Part shown: piece after piece, positions 7,147 to 16,466 of the stretch | How the letters are laid out: the number at the start of each line of letters is the position of its first letter | How positions within the stretch are numbered: position 1 is the stretch's first letter | Source: Flavimaricola sp. | Lineage (GTDB): Bacteria; Pseudomonadota; Alphaproteobacteria; Rhodobacterales; Rhodobacteraceae | Direction: 5' to 3' | Assembly (NCBI GenBank): GCA_029255105.1 | Contig: JAQWWH010000080.1 | Location: forward strand, 1 to 54,181 | Length of the DNA stretch: 54,181 nt | Position numbers and translations under genes: made by a program | The notes under the pieces: generated by a model | Database searches by the model: none | What the model was told of the DNA's origin: nothing | Seen by the model: only the letters and a program-made list of their open reading frames with translations

Positions 7147-9282
7147 TTACTCAGTCGCTTCCTCGGTCTTGGTCTCTTCTACACCAGTCTCCTGGTTCAC
7201 GACCTTCATCGACAGGCGAACCTTGCCGCGATCGTCAAAGCCCAAAAGCTTGACCCAGACTTCCTGGCCTTCCTTGAGTACGTCCGAAGGATGGTTCAGG
7301 CGGCGGTTCTCGATCTGGGACACGTGGACCAGACCGTCGCGCTTGCCAAAGAAGTTCACGAAGGCGCCGAAATCGACGAGCTTCACGACAGTGCCCTTGT
7401 AGACCTTGCCCTCTTCGGGCTCGGCCACGATGGACCAGATCATGTCGTAGGCCTTTTTGATGGCTTCGCCGTTTGGCGACGCGATCTTGATGATGCCGTC
7501 GTCGTTGATGTCGACCTTGGCACCGGACACTTCGACAATCTCGCGGATGACCTTGCCGCCGGACCCGATGACTTCACGGATCTTGTCGGTGGGCACCTGC
7601 ATGGTTTCGATGCGCGGGGCATGGACCGAGAATTCTTGTGCTCCGGTCAGGGCCTTGGACATTTCGCCCAGGATGTGCAGACGGCCGGCCTTGGCTTGTT
7701 CCATGGCCTTTTCCATGATGGCGGGCGTGATGCCGGCCACCTTGATATCCATCTGCAGGGAGGTGATCCCGGCTTCGGTGCCTGCGACTTTGAAGTCCAT
7801 GTCGCCAAGGTGGTCTTCGTCACCCAGGATGTCCGTCAGAACGGCGTAGGAACCGTCTTCTTCCAGAACCAGACCCATTGCCACACCGGCCACGGCGGCC
7901 TTCAGCGGCACACCTGCGTCCATCATGGCCAAAGAGCCACCGCAAACGGACGCCATTGAGGACGAGCCGTTCGATTCGGTGATCTCGGACACCAGACGAA
8001 TGGTGTAGGGGAAATCGGTCGCAGGCGGCAGGACGGCCTGAAGGGCACGCCAGGCCAGCTTACCATGACCAATTTCGCGGCGGCCCGGGCCAGAAACCCG
8101 ACCAACTTCACCAACCGAATAGGGAGGGAAGTTGTAGTGCAGCAGGAAGTTGGATTTGAAGTTGCCGTGCAGGGCGTCGATGAACTGCTCATCATCGCCG
8201 GTGCCCAGCGTGGTGACGACCAGGCCTTGTGTTTCACCGCGGGTGAACAGGGCAGAGCCGTGGGTCCGGGGCAGAAGGCCGGTTTCGCAAACGATCGGAC
8301 GAACGGTGTCGAGCGAGCGGCCGTCGATCCGGCGACCATGCTTGACGACGTCGCCGCGCAGGACCGAGGATTCGAGCTTTTTCATTGCAGAGCCGAGGTT
8401 CTCGTCGGCCAGTTGCTCTTCAGTCAGGGTCGCCTTGATGGCGTCCTTGGCAGCCGAGACAGCCGAGACGCGCTCTTGCTTGTCGGTGATGGCGTAGGCT
8501 GCGCGCATCTGCTCTTCCCCGGCGGCCTTCACGGCAGCCATGAGGTCCGAGTAGTCGGGCGGGGTGTAGTTGAACGGCTCTTTCGCGCTGTCTTCGGCCA
8601 GATCAATGATCAGGTCGATCACGGGCTGGATCTGCTCATGTGCAAAGTTGATCGCACCCAGCATCTCGGCCTCGGTCAGCTCATAGGCCTCGGACTCGAC
8701 CATCATGACCGCTTCCTTGGTCCCAGCGACAACCAGGTCGAGCCGCTGCTCGGGGTTGTTGCGCAGGTTGTGCATGTCGTCGATGGTTGGGTTGAGGATG
8801 TACTCGCCCCCTTCAAAGCCAACGCGGCAGCAGGCGATCGGGCCCATGAACGGCGCGCCCGAGATGGTCAGCGCGGCAGAGGCTGCGATCATCGCGACCA
8901 CATCGGGGTCGTTGACCAGATCGTGGGACAGAACGGTGCACATGATCAGCACTTCGTTCTTGAAGCCCGGCACGAACAGCGGGCGGATCGGACGGTCGAT
9001 GAGACGCGAAGTCAGGGTTTCTTTTTCGGTGGGGCGGGCCTCACGCTTGAAAAAGCCACCAGGGATCTTGCCGGCTGCGTAGTATTTCTCTTGGTAATGC
9101 ACGGTCAGGGGGAAAAAGTCCTGTCCGGGCTTTTGTGTCTTGGCGAAAGTCACGTTGGCCATGACGGAGGTTTCGCCCAAAGTGGCGATGACCGAGCCGT
9201 CGGCCTGACGGGCGACCTTACCGGTTTCCAGTGTCAGCGTTTCTTCGCCCCACTGGATTGATTTCTTTACGAGGTTGAACAT
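7147..9282 (-). CDS. pnp: Polyribonucleotide nucleotidyltransferase (PNPase)
   Basis: A 711-residue phosphorolytic 3'-5' exoribonuclease, a core component of RNA decay. The family architecture is complete: first RNase PH-like domain (about 12-145), helical linker, second RNase PH-like domain (about 310-450, with [13 protein letters not shown] and catalytic-core [20 protein letters not shown]), KH domain with GSGG in KVIREI context (about 555-610), and S1 domain (about 620-690). An acidic tail follows. The start has AGGA upstream in CAGGAAACGATAG. In most proteobacteria pnp directly follows rpsO; here a fatty acid hydroxylase gene lies between them. Confidence 0.98.
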   Translation of the reverse strand: MFNLVKKSIQWGEETLTLETGKVARQADGSVIATLGETSVMANVTFAKTQKPGQDFFPLTVHYQEKYYAAGKIPGGFFKREARPTEKETLTSRLIDRPIRPLFVPGFKNEVLIMCTVLSHDLVNDPDVVAMIAASAALTISGAPFMGPIACCRVGFEGGEYILNPTIDDMHNLRNNPEQRLDLVVAGTKEAVMMVESEAYELTEAEMLGAINFAHEQIQPVIDLIIDLAEDSAKEPFNYTPPDYSDLMAAVKAAGEEQMRAAYAITDKQERVSAVSAAKDAIKATLTEEQLADENLGSAMKKLESSVLRGDVVKHGRRIDGRSLDTVRPIVCETGLLPRTHGSALFTRGETQGLVVTTLGTGDDEQFIDALHGNFKSNFLLHYNFPPYSVGEVGRVSGPGRREIGHGKLAWRALQAVLPPATDFPYTIRLVSEITESNGSSSMASVCGGSLAMMDAGVPLKAAVAGVAMGLVLEEDGSYAVLTDILGDEDHLGDMDFKVAGTEAGITSLQMDIKVAGITPAIMEKAMEQAKAGRLHILGEMSKALTGAQEFSVHAPRIETMQVPTDKIREVIGSGGKVIREIVEVSGAKVDINDDGIIKIASPNGEAIKKAYDMIWSIVAEPEEGKVYKGTVVKLVDFGAFVNFFGKRDGLVHVSQIENRRLNHPSDVLKEGQEVWVKLLGFDDRGKVRLSMKVVNQETGVEETKTEEATE

Positions 9283-9465
9283 CTATCGTTTCCTGTCTGG
9301 GCCAGTCTCGGCGTTCCGAGTGCCCTTTGCATCGCGGCCCCATTGCCGCCGACCCCTGTCCTTTGCACAGCGCCGGGGTCAGGGCGCTACGTCTCAGATG
9401 GCGGGGCCATACAGGAGAATAGGGTGTTTGGAAAGGGCCGTGGACCCACGCGCGACAGGCCGGAA

Positions 9466-10194
9466 CTAGCCCTGGGTCGACGGTTCCCGACCGCGTGGCA
9501 TCGACGGCAGGCCCCAGGCCTTGCGGGCCGTCACAAGCCGTAAATCTTCGGGATCCATGCCGAGGCTCAGGATCGTGTCCCGGTCGTAGCGCTGCCGGGC
9601 GACGCTTGGGTCATGGCTCGTCCCGAACAACCGGTCAATCCAACCCATCCCAAAGCTGACGTGGAAGGTGGCGTGATGGTCCTGAAAATGGTGGGCAAGA
9701 TGGCTGCGCGTGACCCGTTGACCGAACCAGCCCTTGCGAATGTTCAGATGGGCGAGGGTGTGACAGTACTCGTAAAAGGTGAACGCAGTAACGGACCCCA
9801 CGAACAGCGCCACCGCCGCCCAGGTGAGCGCGGGGGCAAGCCCAATGAACGGCCACAGGACAAGGCTGTGCAGGGCGATGGCCAAAAGGCCGAAACGGAC
9901 CGCATACCAGTGGTCGTTTCCCGTAAAGAACTCCGGGTCGCCGGGGAATTCGTGATGGCCAATATGGCTGCGGTAAAGGGCGTTGAAGACCCCCTGATCC
10001 TGCGGCGGTTCCCGATGCAACAGAAACCGGTGCATGACGTATTCGACCATGAATTGCAGGACGATCCCGTAGGCCACCGCAGCCATCAGCCATGGCGAGA
10101 GATTGAGGATCAACAGGGCCAGACCCGCAAGCCAAAAGGGTAACAGCCTTTGCAGGCTGCCCATCTGCATCAGAACGCGAAGGGTAGGGAGCAT
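9466..10194 (-). CDS. Sterol desaturase / fatty acid hydroxylase family membrane protein
   Basis: A 242-residue integral membrane di-iron enzyme of the fatty acid hydroxylase superfamily. The histidine-box set is complete: HRFLLH (about 55-60), HIGHHEF (about 77-83), then HTLAH, HLAHHFQDHH and ATFHVSFG in the C-terminal half. Four hydrophobic segments are visible. Such enzymes hydroxylate or desaturate lipids at the membrane using O2. The substrate cannot be inferred; hopanoid, carotenoid and fatty-acid types share these motifs. It is placed between rpsO and pnp on the same strand. The ATG at 10194 has a weak GAGG upstream. Confidence 0.85.
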   Translation of the reverse strand: MLPTLRVLMQMGSLQRLLPFWLAGLALLILNLSPWLMAAVAYGIVLQFMVEYVMHRFLLHREPPQDQGVFNALYRSHIGHHEFPGDPEFFTGNDHWYAVRFGLLAIALHSLVLWPFIGLAPALTWAAVALFVGSVTAFTFYEYCHTLAHLNIRKGWFGQRVTRSHLAHHFQDHHATFHVSFGMGWIDRLFGTSHDPSVARQRYDRDTILSLGMDPEDLRLVTARKAWGLPSMPRGREPSTQG

Positions 10195-10300
10195 AGGATG
10201 CCTCGTCGACTTGTCCGGGTGTCATGCTTTCCGGCCTTCCGGTTCCGGTCAATCGAAACGCGGCGTCAGGTCCCTGCCACGAACAGCCCCCCCTCGAACG

Positions 10301-10331
10301 AAAACGCCCGCCAGTCTTGCGACGGCGGGCG
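10301..10331 (-). terminator. Intrinsic terminator of rpsO
   Basis: On the minus strand CGCCCGCC and GGCGGGCG (10305-10312 and 10324-10331) form an 8-bp GC stem with an 11-base loop, followed by TTTTCG. It lies just downstream of rpsO. Confidence 0.7.
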
Positions 10332-10359
10332 AAACGATAAGCCTTTGGTTGGCTTCGCC

Positions 10360-10629
10360 TTAGCGGCGAATGCCAAGCCGGTGGATCAGGCTCTGGTAGC
10401 GGGCCACGTCCTTCTTCTTGACATAGTCAAGCAGCTTACGGCGGGTGGCAACCATCACCAGAAGGCCACGGCGACCGTGGTTGTCCTTCTTGTGGGTCTT
10501 GAAGTGTTCGGTCAGCGTGGCAATCCGCGAGGACAGGATCGCAACCTGTACTTCGGGGGAACCGGTGTCGCCTTCTTTGGTGGCGAATTCCTTGATCACG
10601 CGTGCTTTTTCTTCTGCAGTAATCGACAT
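10360..10629 (-). CDS. rpsO: 30S ribosomal protein S15
   Basis: An 89-residue S15, full length, that binds the central domain of 16S rRNA early in 30S assembly. It is recognisable throughout ([59 protein letters not shown]). The ATG at 10629, with GGAGAC eight bases upstream, gives the canonical MSITAEEKA start; an ATG five codons upstream is rejected. It has its own terminator downstream. In many bacteria S15 represses its own translation through a leader structure; I did not identify one here. Confidence 0.98.
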   Translation of the reverse strand: MSITAEEKARVIKEFATKEGDTGSPEVQVAILSSRIATLTEHFKTHKKDNHGRRGLLVMVATRRKLLDYVKKKDVARYQSLIHRLGIRR

Positions 10630-10786
10630 CGGGGTCTCCTTCATTGCAAAGGGTTATGGCGCAGGCCGGGATGTCGTCCAGCAGGGCCCGTGGAGGTATC
10701 GTTCCTTCCTGCTGGTGGGCATATCGGGAACGATGGGCGCTCTTAGCGGACACTGGCATAAAAGAAAAGCACCGATTGCAGGTCCG

Positions 10787-11683
10787 TCAGGTCGCAATCA
10801 GATTGACGGTATTCAAGTCTAGCGATGTTTGACCCGGAAGAATGGCGACCGGCTGATCGTTTGCCAGAAGTGTCAGGGCATCCCCTTCGACGATAGCACT
10901 TAGGATCGGGGCAGGGCCAGAAGGATCATAAAGCACGGCCAGCGTGTCTTGGGCATCGTCAAAATCCTCGAGTATGGCAGGGCCGTCCGCCCCTGCCTGC
11001 ACGGCAAAGATATCTGCGCCAGTCCCACCGTTCATGTTATCGAAGGCACCACCCAGTAGGACGTCATCGCCGGCACCGCCGTTCAAGTAGTCAAAGTCAG
11101 GGGTTTCCTCTCCCGATATCCCGTCAAGGATGTCTGCCCCTAACCCACCATGCAGCACGTCCAGGCCTGCGCCGCCGACCAACAGATCGTCATCCAGCGA
11201 TCCGTGCAGGGCGTCATCCCCCGTTCCGCCGTAAATCTCGTCCCGGCCCCCGCCACCACTTAGCCGGTCGTCGCCCGCGTCACCGTAAAGACTGTCGTCG
11301 CCGATCGATCCGGAAAGGTCGTCATTGCCTGCCCCGCCATCGACGATATCCGCGCCCCGCCCACCATCCAGCCTGTCATCACCGCCGCCACCGGACAGTT
11401 GGTCATCGCCCCCGATGGTGTCCAGCCAATCGTTGCCGGAACCGCCGGACAGGGTATCGTCGCCTGCGCTGCCTTGTCCGATCTTGGGGGGCGAGATCGG
11501 GGGCTCGGTCTGGTCCAGCAGGTCGGGCAGGGCGTCCTGTGACTGCAGTCCGGTCAGGTCGGGGCCGGGCCGCCCTTCGCCGTCCTCAGACCCCTCGCCA
11601 TCCGCCGACAGTTCTGACGGACCCGTGGACACAAAGGCCATACCGAAAATCGCCACTCCCAGCAGGCCAAGAATACCCAACAT
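10787..11683 (-). CDS. RTX-repeat calcium-binding protein with N-terminal hydrophobic segment
   Basis: A protein of about 298 residues with a single N-terminal hydrophobic stretch (LGILGLLGVAIFGMAFVSTG), an acidic linker, and about a dozen hemolysin-type nonapeptide repeats of the GGxGxDxLx form between residues about 75 and 225 (for example GGSGNDWLD, GGGGDDRLD, GGAGNDDLS, GGTGDDALH). The C-terminal region (DIFAVQAGADGPAILEDFD) is typical of RTX proteins. The repeats bind Ca2+ outside the cell. The N-terminal segment is unusual, since most RTX proteins use a C-terminal type I secretion signal; it may be a membrane anchor or signal peptide. The start is uncertain: ATG 11683 is chosen, with TTG at 11692 as the alternative. 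No enzymatic domain is seen. Confidence 0.8.
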   Translation of the reverse strand: MLGILGLLGVAIFGMAFVSTGPSELSADGEGSEDGEGRPGPDLTGLQSQDALPDLLDQTEPPISPPKIGQGSAGDDTLSGGSGNDWLDTIGGDDQLSGGGGDDRLDGGRGADIVDGGAGNDDLSGSIGDDSLYGDAGDDRLSGGGGRDEIYGGTGDDALHGSLDDDLLVGGAGLDVLHGGLGADILDGISGEETPDFDYLNGGAGDDVLLGGAFDNMNGGTGADIFAVQAGADGPAILEDFDDAQDTLAVLYDPSGPAPILSAIVEGDALTLLANDQPVAILPGQTSLDLNTVNLIAT

Positions 11684-11787
11684 GACACGCAACCCATACC
11701 AACTGGGCAGGTAGGCCGCCCCTGATTGAAGAACAAAACAGGTATATCAGACCAGACCGAAATCTGGCGGTAAAACGAGTGGGATGG

Positions 11788-12687
11788 TTAACCCTTGCCT
11801 AGACTGCCGCCAAAGAATGGCACAAAGGCGGCCAGAACTTCGTCTGGCGCCTCTTCCATCGCGAAATGGCCGGAACTGCAGGAGGCGTCGGTCACCTGAG
11901 GGACCCAGGCCCGCCAAAGGCCCGCCGGATCGCCGGTTTGGGCAGGAAACCCGCCGTTGGCCCAGAGGAAATGCAATGGCGCCGATATCTGTCGCCCTGC
12001 AGCCTTGTCAGCAGCATCCAGCGCCCGGTCAAAGGTCGCGCCTGCGCGGTAGTCGGCACACATGGCATGCAGATGTGCCGGGTCTGCCGCCTGGGCTCTG
12101 TAGCTGGCAAGGGCAGGGCCGGAAAAGGCGGCAAGCGATTTGGCGACGGTCCAGGAGGCCAGGGTCCAGTCGATGTAGCCTGCGGGATCGGCCCCGATCA
12201 TCCGCTCGGGCAGGGGGGCGGGCTGGGCGAGAAAGGTCCAGTGATAGGCCTTCATCGCCAATTCGGCTGACCATGCTTCCCAGAAGTCACCGGTTGGCAC
12301 GATCTCGATGATACCAAGCCGCAAAAGCCGGTCCGGGTGGTCGAGGGCAAAGCGGTAGGCGACCCTGCCGCCCCGGTCGTGGCCCAGAACATGCGCCTTT
12401 TGCAGACCAAGCTGGTCCATCAGGCCGACGATATCGGCCGCCATCTGTCGTTTGGAATAGGTCCGGTGGCCCGGATCGTCGGGCGGGGCGTCGCTGTCGC
12501 CATAGCCGCGCAGATCGGGGATGATGACATCGAAATGCTTTGCAAGCGCGGGGGCAACCTTTTCCCAACAGTGGTGGTTCTGGGGATAGCCATGCAGCAG
12601 GATTAGCGGCGTTCCTTGACCGGCCCTATGGACCGACAGGCGGACCTCGCCGGTGTCGACCGTGCTCTGACTGAAACCGCTGATCAT
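11788..12687 (-). CDS. Alpha/beta hydrolase, haloacetate (fluoroacetate) dehalogenase-like
   Basis: A 299-residue alpha/beta hydrolase. GHDRGG carries an Asp nucleophile rather than Ser, as in haloalkane/haloacetate dehalogenases and epoxide hydrolases. The sequences LLHGYPQNHHCW, DLRGYGDS, YSKRQMAADIVGLM and GHFAMEEAPDE resemble the DehH/fluoroacetate dehalogenase group, with catalytic His in SSGHFAMEE. Dehalogenation of a short haloacid is plausible but not proven; an epoxide hydrolase role is possible. The ATG at 12687 overlaps the DUF1643 stop as ATGA and has GAGGG upstream, so the two genes are translationally coupled. Confidence 0.82.
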   Translation of the reverse strand: MISGFSQSTVDTGEVRLSVHRAGQGTPLILLHGYPQNHHCWEKVAPALAKHFDVIIPDLRGYGDSDAPPDDPGHRTYSKRQMAADIVGLMDQLGLQKAHVLGHDRGGRVAYRFALDHPDRLLRLGIIEIVPTGDFWEAWSAELAMKAYHWTFLAQPAPLPERMIGADPAGYIDWTLASWTVAKSLAAFSGPALASYRAQAADPAHLHAMCADYRAGATFDRALDAADKAAGRQISAPLHFLWANGGFPAQTGDPAGLWRAWVPQVTDASCSSGHFAMEEAPDEVLAAFVPFFGGSLGKG

Positions 12688-13223
12688 GAGACCCTCGTTG
12701 CTGTGGGCCATGACACGGGTTGCCGATCATAGCTGATGTAAAGTGGGTGCTGGGGGTGCCCGGCTTTTGTCAGGCCCAGCACGAAAAGGGCGCGGTCCGT
12801 GTCTCTGAGCAGGCTCGCCACATGGGACCCCTGATCAAGATGCGCCCCATGGGTGCCCCAAGCACAGACGATCCGATCCGCGTCGCTGCCGATCCAGTTG
12901 GTGGCACTGTCAAGGATGGCGGCGTTGTTGGCAGGCCCGACGGGGTCAGCGGCTGCCTTCATGTCCCTGGGGTCGGTGGCCCGCCAGGCAAAGATATTGG
13001 TCACTCTGAACGCCCCGAACCCCAGGGTCCGGGCCCGACGCTCGCACCGCTCAACCGTCGGGTCGTTCTGCACCTCGGTCGCGGTAGAGGGGTTGAGCAT
13101 GACGAACAGGGCGCGCGGGCGCATCGGGTCCCATTCGCGGGTCAAGAGGTAGCGATACTTCTCGCAGTCCGAATAAACGGCTGTCGAGGCGGCATCGCCC
13201 TTGAGGTGGGTGCGTGTGATCAT
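12684..13223 (-). CDS. DUF1643 domain protein
   Basis: A 179-residue protein of the DUF1643 family. Visible family signatures are YRYLLTREWD, LFVMLNPSTATEVQNDPTV, RCERRARTLGFGAFRVTNIFA (a near-invariant block) and AWGTHG. No signal peptide or membrane segment is present. The function is unknown; members occur widely in bacteria and phages. The ATG at 13223 gives MITRTHLKGDA; a TTG six codons upstream lies against a palindromic repeat and is less likely. The downstream hydrolase overlaps by four bases. Confidence 0.85.
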   Translation of the reverse strand: MITRTHLKGDAASTAVYSDCEKYRYLLTREWDPMRPRALFVMLNPSTATEVQNDPTVERCERRARTLGFGAFRVTNIFAWRATDPRDMKAAADPVGPANNAAILDSATNWIGSDADRIVCAWGTHGAHLDQGSHVASLLRDTDRALFVLGLTKAGHPQHPLYISYDRQPVSWPTATRVS

Positions 13224-13242
13224 GGTCGGATCGTGGCGCAAA

Positions 13243-13268
13243 GTAAGGTGGGTTTAAACCCACCTTAC
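13243..13268. repeat. 26-bp perfect palindrome (GGTGGGT repeat family, copy 1)
   Basis: GTAAGGTGGGTTT is followed immediately by its exact reverse complement. It lies between the yghU stop and the DUF1643 start, so it could form a 3' hairpin for yghU; on the minus strand it is followed by TTTG. The same core recurs at 41873, 50071 and 50134. Confidence 0.85.
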
Positions 13269-13282
13269 CTGAACCCCGTTTC

Positions 13283-14146
13283 CTATTCCTTTGCCAGCTT
13301 GTCCTGGGTCGAGGTTTCGAAATCCGACGCGTCGTGGCGTTCGTGCAGTTGCATGTCGAGGTCACCGAAAGCGCGGTTCACCATGCGGCCGCGCAGGACG
13401 GCGGGGCGGGCATCGATTGCCTCGGCCCAGCGCATCACGTTCTTGTAGGAGGCCACGTCAAGGAACTCGGCCGCTCCGTATTGCCGGCCCAGAACCAGTT
13501 GCCCGTACCAGGACCAGATGGCCATATCGGCGATGGTGTAGTCGGCGCCGGTCATGAATACCCGATCCGCAAGGTTGCGGTCCAGGACATCCAGCTGGCG
13601 CTTGGTCTCCATCGCAAAGCGGTTGATCGGGTATTCCCATTTTTCGGGGGCATAGGCGTAGAAATGGCCAAAGCCTCCGCCAAGGTAGGGCGCGCTGCCC
13701 ATCTGCCAGAAAAGCCAGCTCAGCATTTCGGGCCGGTCCTCGGACTTGCCCAGAAAGGCGCCGAACTTTTCGGCCAGATGCAACAGGATCGCACCGGATT
13801 CGAAGACCCGGACGGGGGACGCGCCGGAGCGGTCGATCAGGGCCGGGATCTTTGAGTTGGGGTTGGCCTCGACAAAGCCCGATCCGAACTGGTCGCCATA
13901 GCCGATGTTGATCAGCCAGGCGTCATACTCCGCCTCGGCATGGCCCGCTGCCAGCAACTCTTCGAACAGGACGGTGACCTTGACGCCATTGGGTGTCGCC
14001 AATGAGTAAAGCTGGAAGGGATGTTTGCCGACTGGCAAGTCCTTGTCGTGGGTCGCCCCGGCGATGGGTCGGTTGGTCTTGGCGAAGGTTCCGCCGCTTT
14101 CCTGGTCCCAGACCCAGACTTTGGGGGGCGTATAGGTATCCGTCAT
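13283..14146 (-). CDS. yghU: YghU-type glutathione S-transferase / disulfide-bond oxidoreductase
   Basis: A 287-residue glutathione transferase of the YghU/Nu class. The N-terminal thioredoxin-like domain carries QLYSLATPNGVKVTVLFEEL (about residues 44-63) and NPNSKIPALID, and the helical C-terminal domain is complete (GFGHFYAYAPEKWEYPINRF, DYTIADMAIWSW). Nu-class enzymes bind two glutathiones and show disulfide reductase and peroxidase activity. The ATG at 14146 begins MTDTYTPPKVW and fits the family; the 23 codons upstream are open but unlike the family. It is followed by a palindromic repeat that may end transcription. Confidence 0.9.
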   Translation of the reverse strand: MTDTYTPPKVWVWDQESGGTFAKTNRPIAGATHDKDLPVGKHPFQLYSLATPNGVKVTVLFEELLAAGHAEAEYDAWLINIGYGDQFGSGFVEANPNSKIPALIDRSGASPVRVFESGAILLHLAEKFGAFLGKSEDRPEMLSWLFWQMGSAPYLGGGFGHFYAYAPEKWEYPINRFAMETKRQLDVLDRNLADRVFMTGADYTIADMAIWSWYGQLVLGRQYGAAEFLDVASYKNVMRWAEAIDARPAVLRGRMVNRAFGDLDMQLHERHDASDFETSTQDKLAKE

Positions 14147-14220
14147 CTCAGGACTCGCAATGCTTTTGAAGGTCTGATTTGCGCAAGACCTAAGCCGGTT
14201 CCCCGCCTTGACCAACCCTC

Positions 14221-15123
14221 CTAGACGACAAAAACCCGTGTCGGATGCAATTCCCCGCTGCGGTACTGGCCAACGGCGACGGCTTTGCCCTCGTAGCTGG
14301 CCCAGCAGTCTTCGCCGAATTCGACGTCGCCGGGGTAGACCATGGCCGGATTGCCATTGCGCAGCCGCGCCACGCTGTCTGCGGGGCAGCGCACTTCGGG
14401 CAGGTCGGCCAGCCCATCTTCAAGCGGTCGCAGCCAGCGGTCGAGGTCGGGCGACTTTGCGCCCGCATCCAACGCCTCAAGCGTGATGCCCTCTTCTGCC
14501 GTGAACGGCCCGGACCAAAGGCGGCGCAGGGTGACGACGTGCCCAAGGCAACCCAGCGCCTGGCCAAGATCGCGCGCGATCGAGCGGACATAGCCGCCCT
14601 TGCCACAGGTCATTTCAAGGGTGACGTGGTCCACATCGGGCCGGCCCGTCATCACCAGTTCCTCGACCCAGAGGGGGCGGGCGGCGATCTCGAACTCTTC
14701 GCCATCGCGGGCCCGCTTATACGCCCGCTCTCCGTCGATCTTGACGGCCGAATAGGCGGGGGGGACCTGCATGACATCGCCGACAAAGGCGTTCAGCGCC
14801 TCTTTGATCGCGGCATCCTCGGGGCGGATGTCCGACGTTGCGATCACCTCGCCCTCGGCATCGTCGGTATTGGTTGCCTGACCCAGCCTGACGGTGAAGG
14901 CATAGCACTTCAGGGCATCGGTGATGTAGGGCACGGTCTTGGTCGCCTCGCCAAGGGCGACGGCCAGAACGCCTGTCGCGGCAGGGTCGAGGGTGCCGGC
15001 GTGCCCAGCCTTTTGGGCGTCAAAGGCCCATTTGACCTTGTTAACCACGGCGGTGGAGGTCAGCCCGGCAGGCTTGTCCACGACCAGCCAGCCCGAAATC
15101 GCGCGTCCCTTGCGTTTGCCCAT
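14221..15123 (-). CDS. truB: tRNA pseudouridine-55 synthase
   Basis: A 300-residue TruB that makes the universal pseudouridine at tRNA position 55. [14 protein letters not shown] contains the catalytic Asp (about residue 46), and [13 protein letters not shown] and [15 protein letters not shown] are family signatures. The ATG at 15123 has AAGGGA at good distance and is preferred over two upstream in-frame starts. In most bacteria truB follows rbfA directly; here a secreted phosphodiester glycosidase gene is inserted between them. Confidence 0.97.
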   Translation of the reverse strand: MGKRKGRAISGWLVVDKPAGLTSTAVVNKVKWAFDAQKAGHAGTLDPAATGVLAVALGEATKTVPYITDALKCYAFTVRLGQATNTDDAEGEVIATSDIRPEDAAIKEALNAFVGDVMQVPPAYSAVKIDGERAYKRARDGEEFEIAARPLWVEELVMTGRPDVDHVTLEMTCGKGGYVRSIARDLGQALGCLGHVVTLRRLWSGPFTAEEGITLEALDAGAKSPDLDRWLRPLEDGLADLPEVRCPADSVARLRNGNPAMVYPGDVEFGEDCWASYEGKAVAVGQYRSGELHPTRVFVV

Positions 15124-15200
15124 GATCGTCCCTTGCATCAAAGAACGGGGTGCTATCCAAGCTCCCTCGCGGGGTCAAGCGCAGAGGCGCGCATCCACTG

Positions 15201-15935
15201 CTACTCCAGCACACCCACGATGGGACCAAGGGCGAACCCGGCGTCCGATCGGCCAAGTCCCGGCGCATACAGCCGCGAGACGTTGCCATCAAAGTATAGC
15301 GCCTGCGGCAGGCCCAGATGGTCCCGGAAGAAGCGGCCAAATTCGTGAAACGTCACCGGGCCGTTCGAGATTGCGAAAAGCGCGAGATCTCCGGCTTCGG
15401 TCGTGCCGACCCCGTTGCGGACGTAGCGCGAGGTTGAACGGGGCAGGAACCTTGGATGCAGCGCCCCGTCGATGACCAGCATCGGGCCGGACTGGGTGGC
15501 ATCGCGCCACTCGGGTTTCTCTGCCTCGAAGCGCAGAGTTTCAATCACCCTTGCACGGGTGTCCGTCAGGCAAAGCACCCCGTTCGGCAGCAGCCCAAAG
15601 TTGCCCGGCCCGGGGTTGGTGATCAGCCGCATGGTCTGTTCGCCGTCCTCGACATAAAGGCCAACGGGCCTGCGGTCGGAATGATACATGCCTGCGTTCA
15701 TCGCAAAGCCAAGCCGCCGCCCGTCGGGCTGATCACCGTCGATGGCAGAGAAGCTACCGTAGAGGCCGCCAGTGCTGTCGGAATGAAACAGCCTCAGGTC
15801 CTCGGTCGCTGGGGTTACGGTGCAGGTGGTCCAGGACTGACCCTCAAAGGTCACGTCCTCGCAAACCACAGCACCTGCGGTTGTTCCGGAAAGCCCAAGC
15901 CAAAGTACCAGCAGGCTGGCCCCGGCCCGCCTCAT
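15201..15935 (-). CDS. Secreted phosphodiester glycosidase family protein (NAGPA/DUF2233)
   Basis: A 244-residue exported protein with a signal peptide ([18 protein letters not shown]) and a single NAGPA/DUF2233 domain. Family blocks are [20 protein letters not shown] (about 77-96), [12 protein letters not shown] (about 111-122), [12 protein letters not shown] and [13 protein letters not shown]. Relatives include the human enzyme that uncovers mannose-6-phosphate and proteins of bacterial surface-glycan turnover. A periplasmic location and hydrolysis of a sugar phosphodiester are inferred. Its ATG overlaps the rbfA stop by four bases, so an envelope enzyme is coupled to a ribosome-maturation gene. 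Confidence 0.85.
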   Translation of the reverse strand: MRRAGASLLVLWLGLSGTTAGAVVCEDVTFEGQSWTTCTVTPATEDLRLFHSDSTGGLYGSFSAIDGDQPDGRRLGFAMNAGMYHSDRRPVGLYVEDGEQTMRLITNPGPGNFGLLPNGVLCLTDTRARVIETLRFEAEKPEWRDATQSGPMLVIDGALHPRFLPRSTSRYVRNGVGTTEAGDLALFAISNGPVTFHEFGRFFRDHLGLPQALYFDGNVSRLYAPGLGRSDAGFALGPIVGVLE

Positions 15936-16345
15936 TCCTCGTCAAGATCCTGTCGAACGTGGTCGTCTGCAAACAGGCGACGGGTTTCGTCCATGCGGTC
16001 GAAGGTATCGTCAATCTCGAACCGCAGGTCGGGGGCGAATTTCAACGTGGTGCCCTTGGTCACAAGATGCCGCAGTTCACCCTTGTTCCGGCGCAGCGCC
16101 TCTAGCGCGAGGTCCTGATTACGACCGCCAAGCGGCAGGACATAGGCCGTCGCGATCCGAAGGTCGGGAGTGACCCGAACCTCGCCTACGGTGATCATCA
16201 TGCCGCCGATGTCGGTATCGTGCAGATCGCCACGCTGCAACACCTCGGACAGGGTCCGGCGGATAAGTTCGCCCACGCGCAACTGCCGCTGCGACGGACC
16301 GGCAGAGGTTTGGCGGGAGGTGTCGGGTGATCTGTGTTTGGCCAT
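15932..16345 (-). CDS. rbfA: Ribosome-binding factor A
   Basis: A 137-residue RbfA with the KH-like fold, a late 30S maturation and cold-adaptation factor. The sequence [21 protein letters not shown] and [19 protein letters not shown] are typical, as is the acidic C-terminus. It is the first gene of a minus-strand run leading to truB, and is divergent from dapB across about 120 bases that must hold both promoters. Confidence 0.95.
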   Translation of the reverse strand: MAKHRSPDTSRQTSAGPSQRQLRVGELIRRTLSEVLQRGDLHDTDIGGMMITVGEVRVTPDLRIATAYVLPLGGRNQDLALEALRRNKGELRHLVTKGTTLKFAPDLRFEIDDTFDRMDETRRLFADDHVRQDLDEE

Positions 16346-16466
16346 GCTGCTTACCTATGCCTTTGGACACCGATTGCCAAGCGGGGCAGCCAACGCTTTC
16401 GCCATGATTTGCGATGGCCGTTCGACCGGGCTATGAGAGCCGGGAATGCTATCGAAAGGGCGCAAG

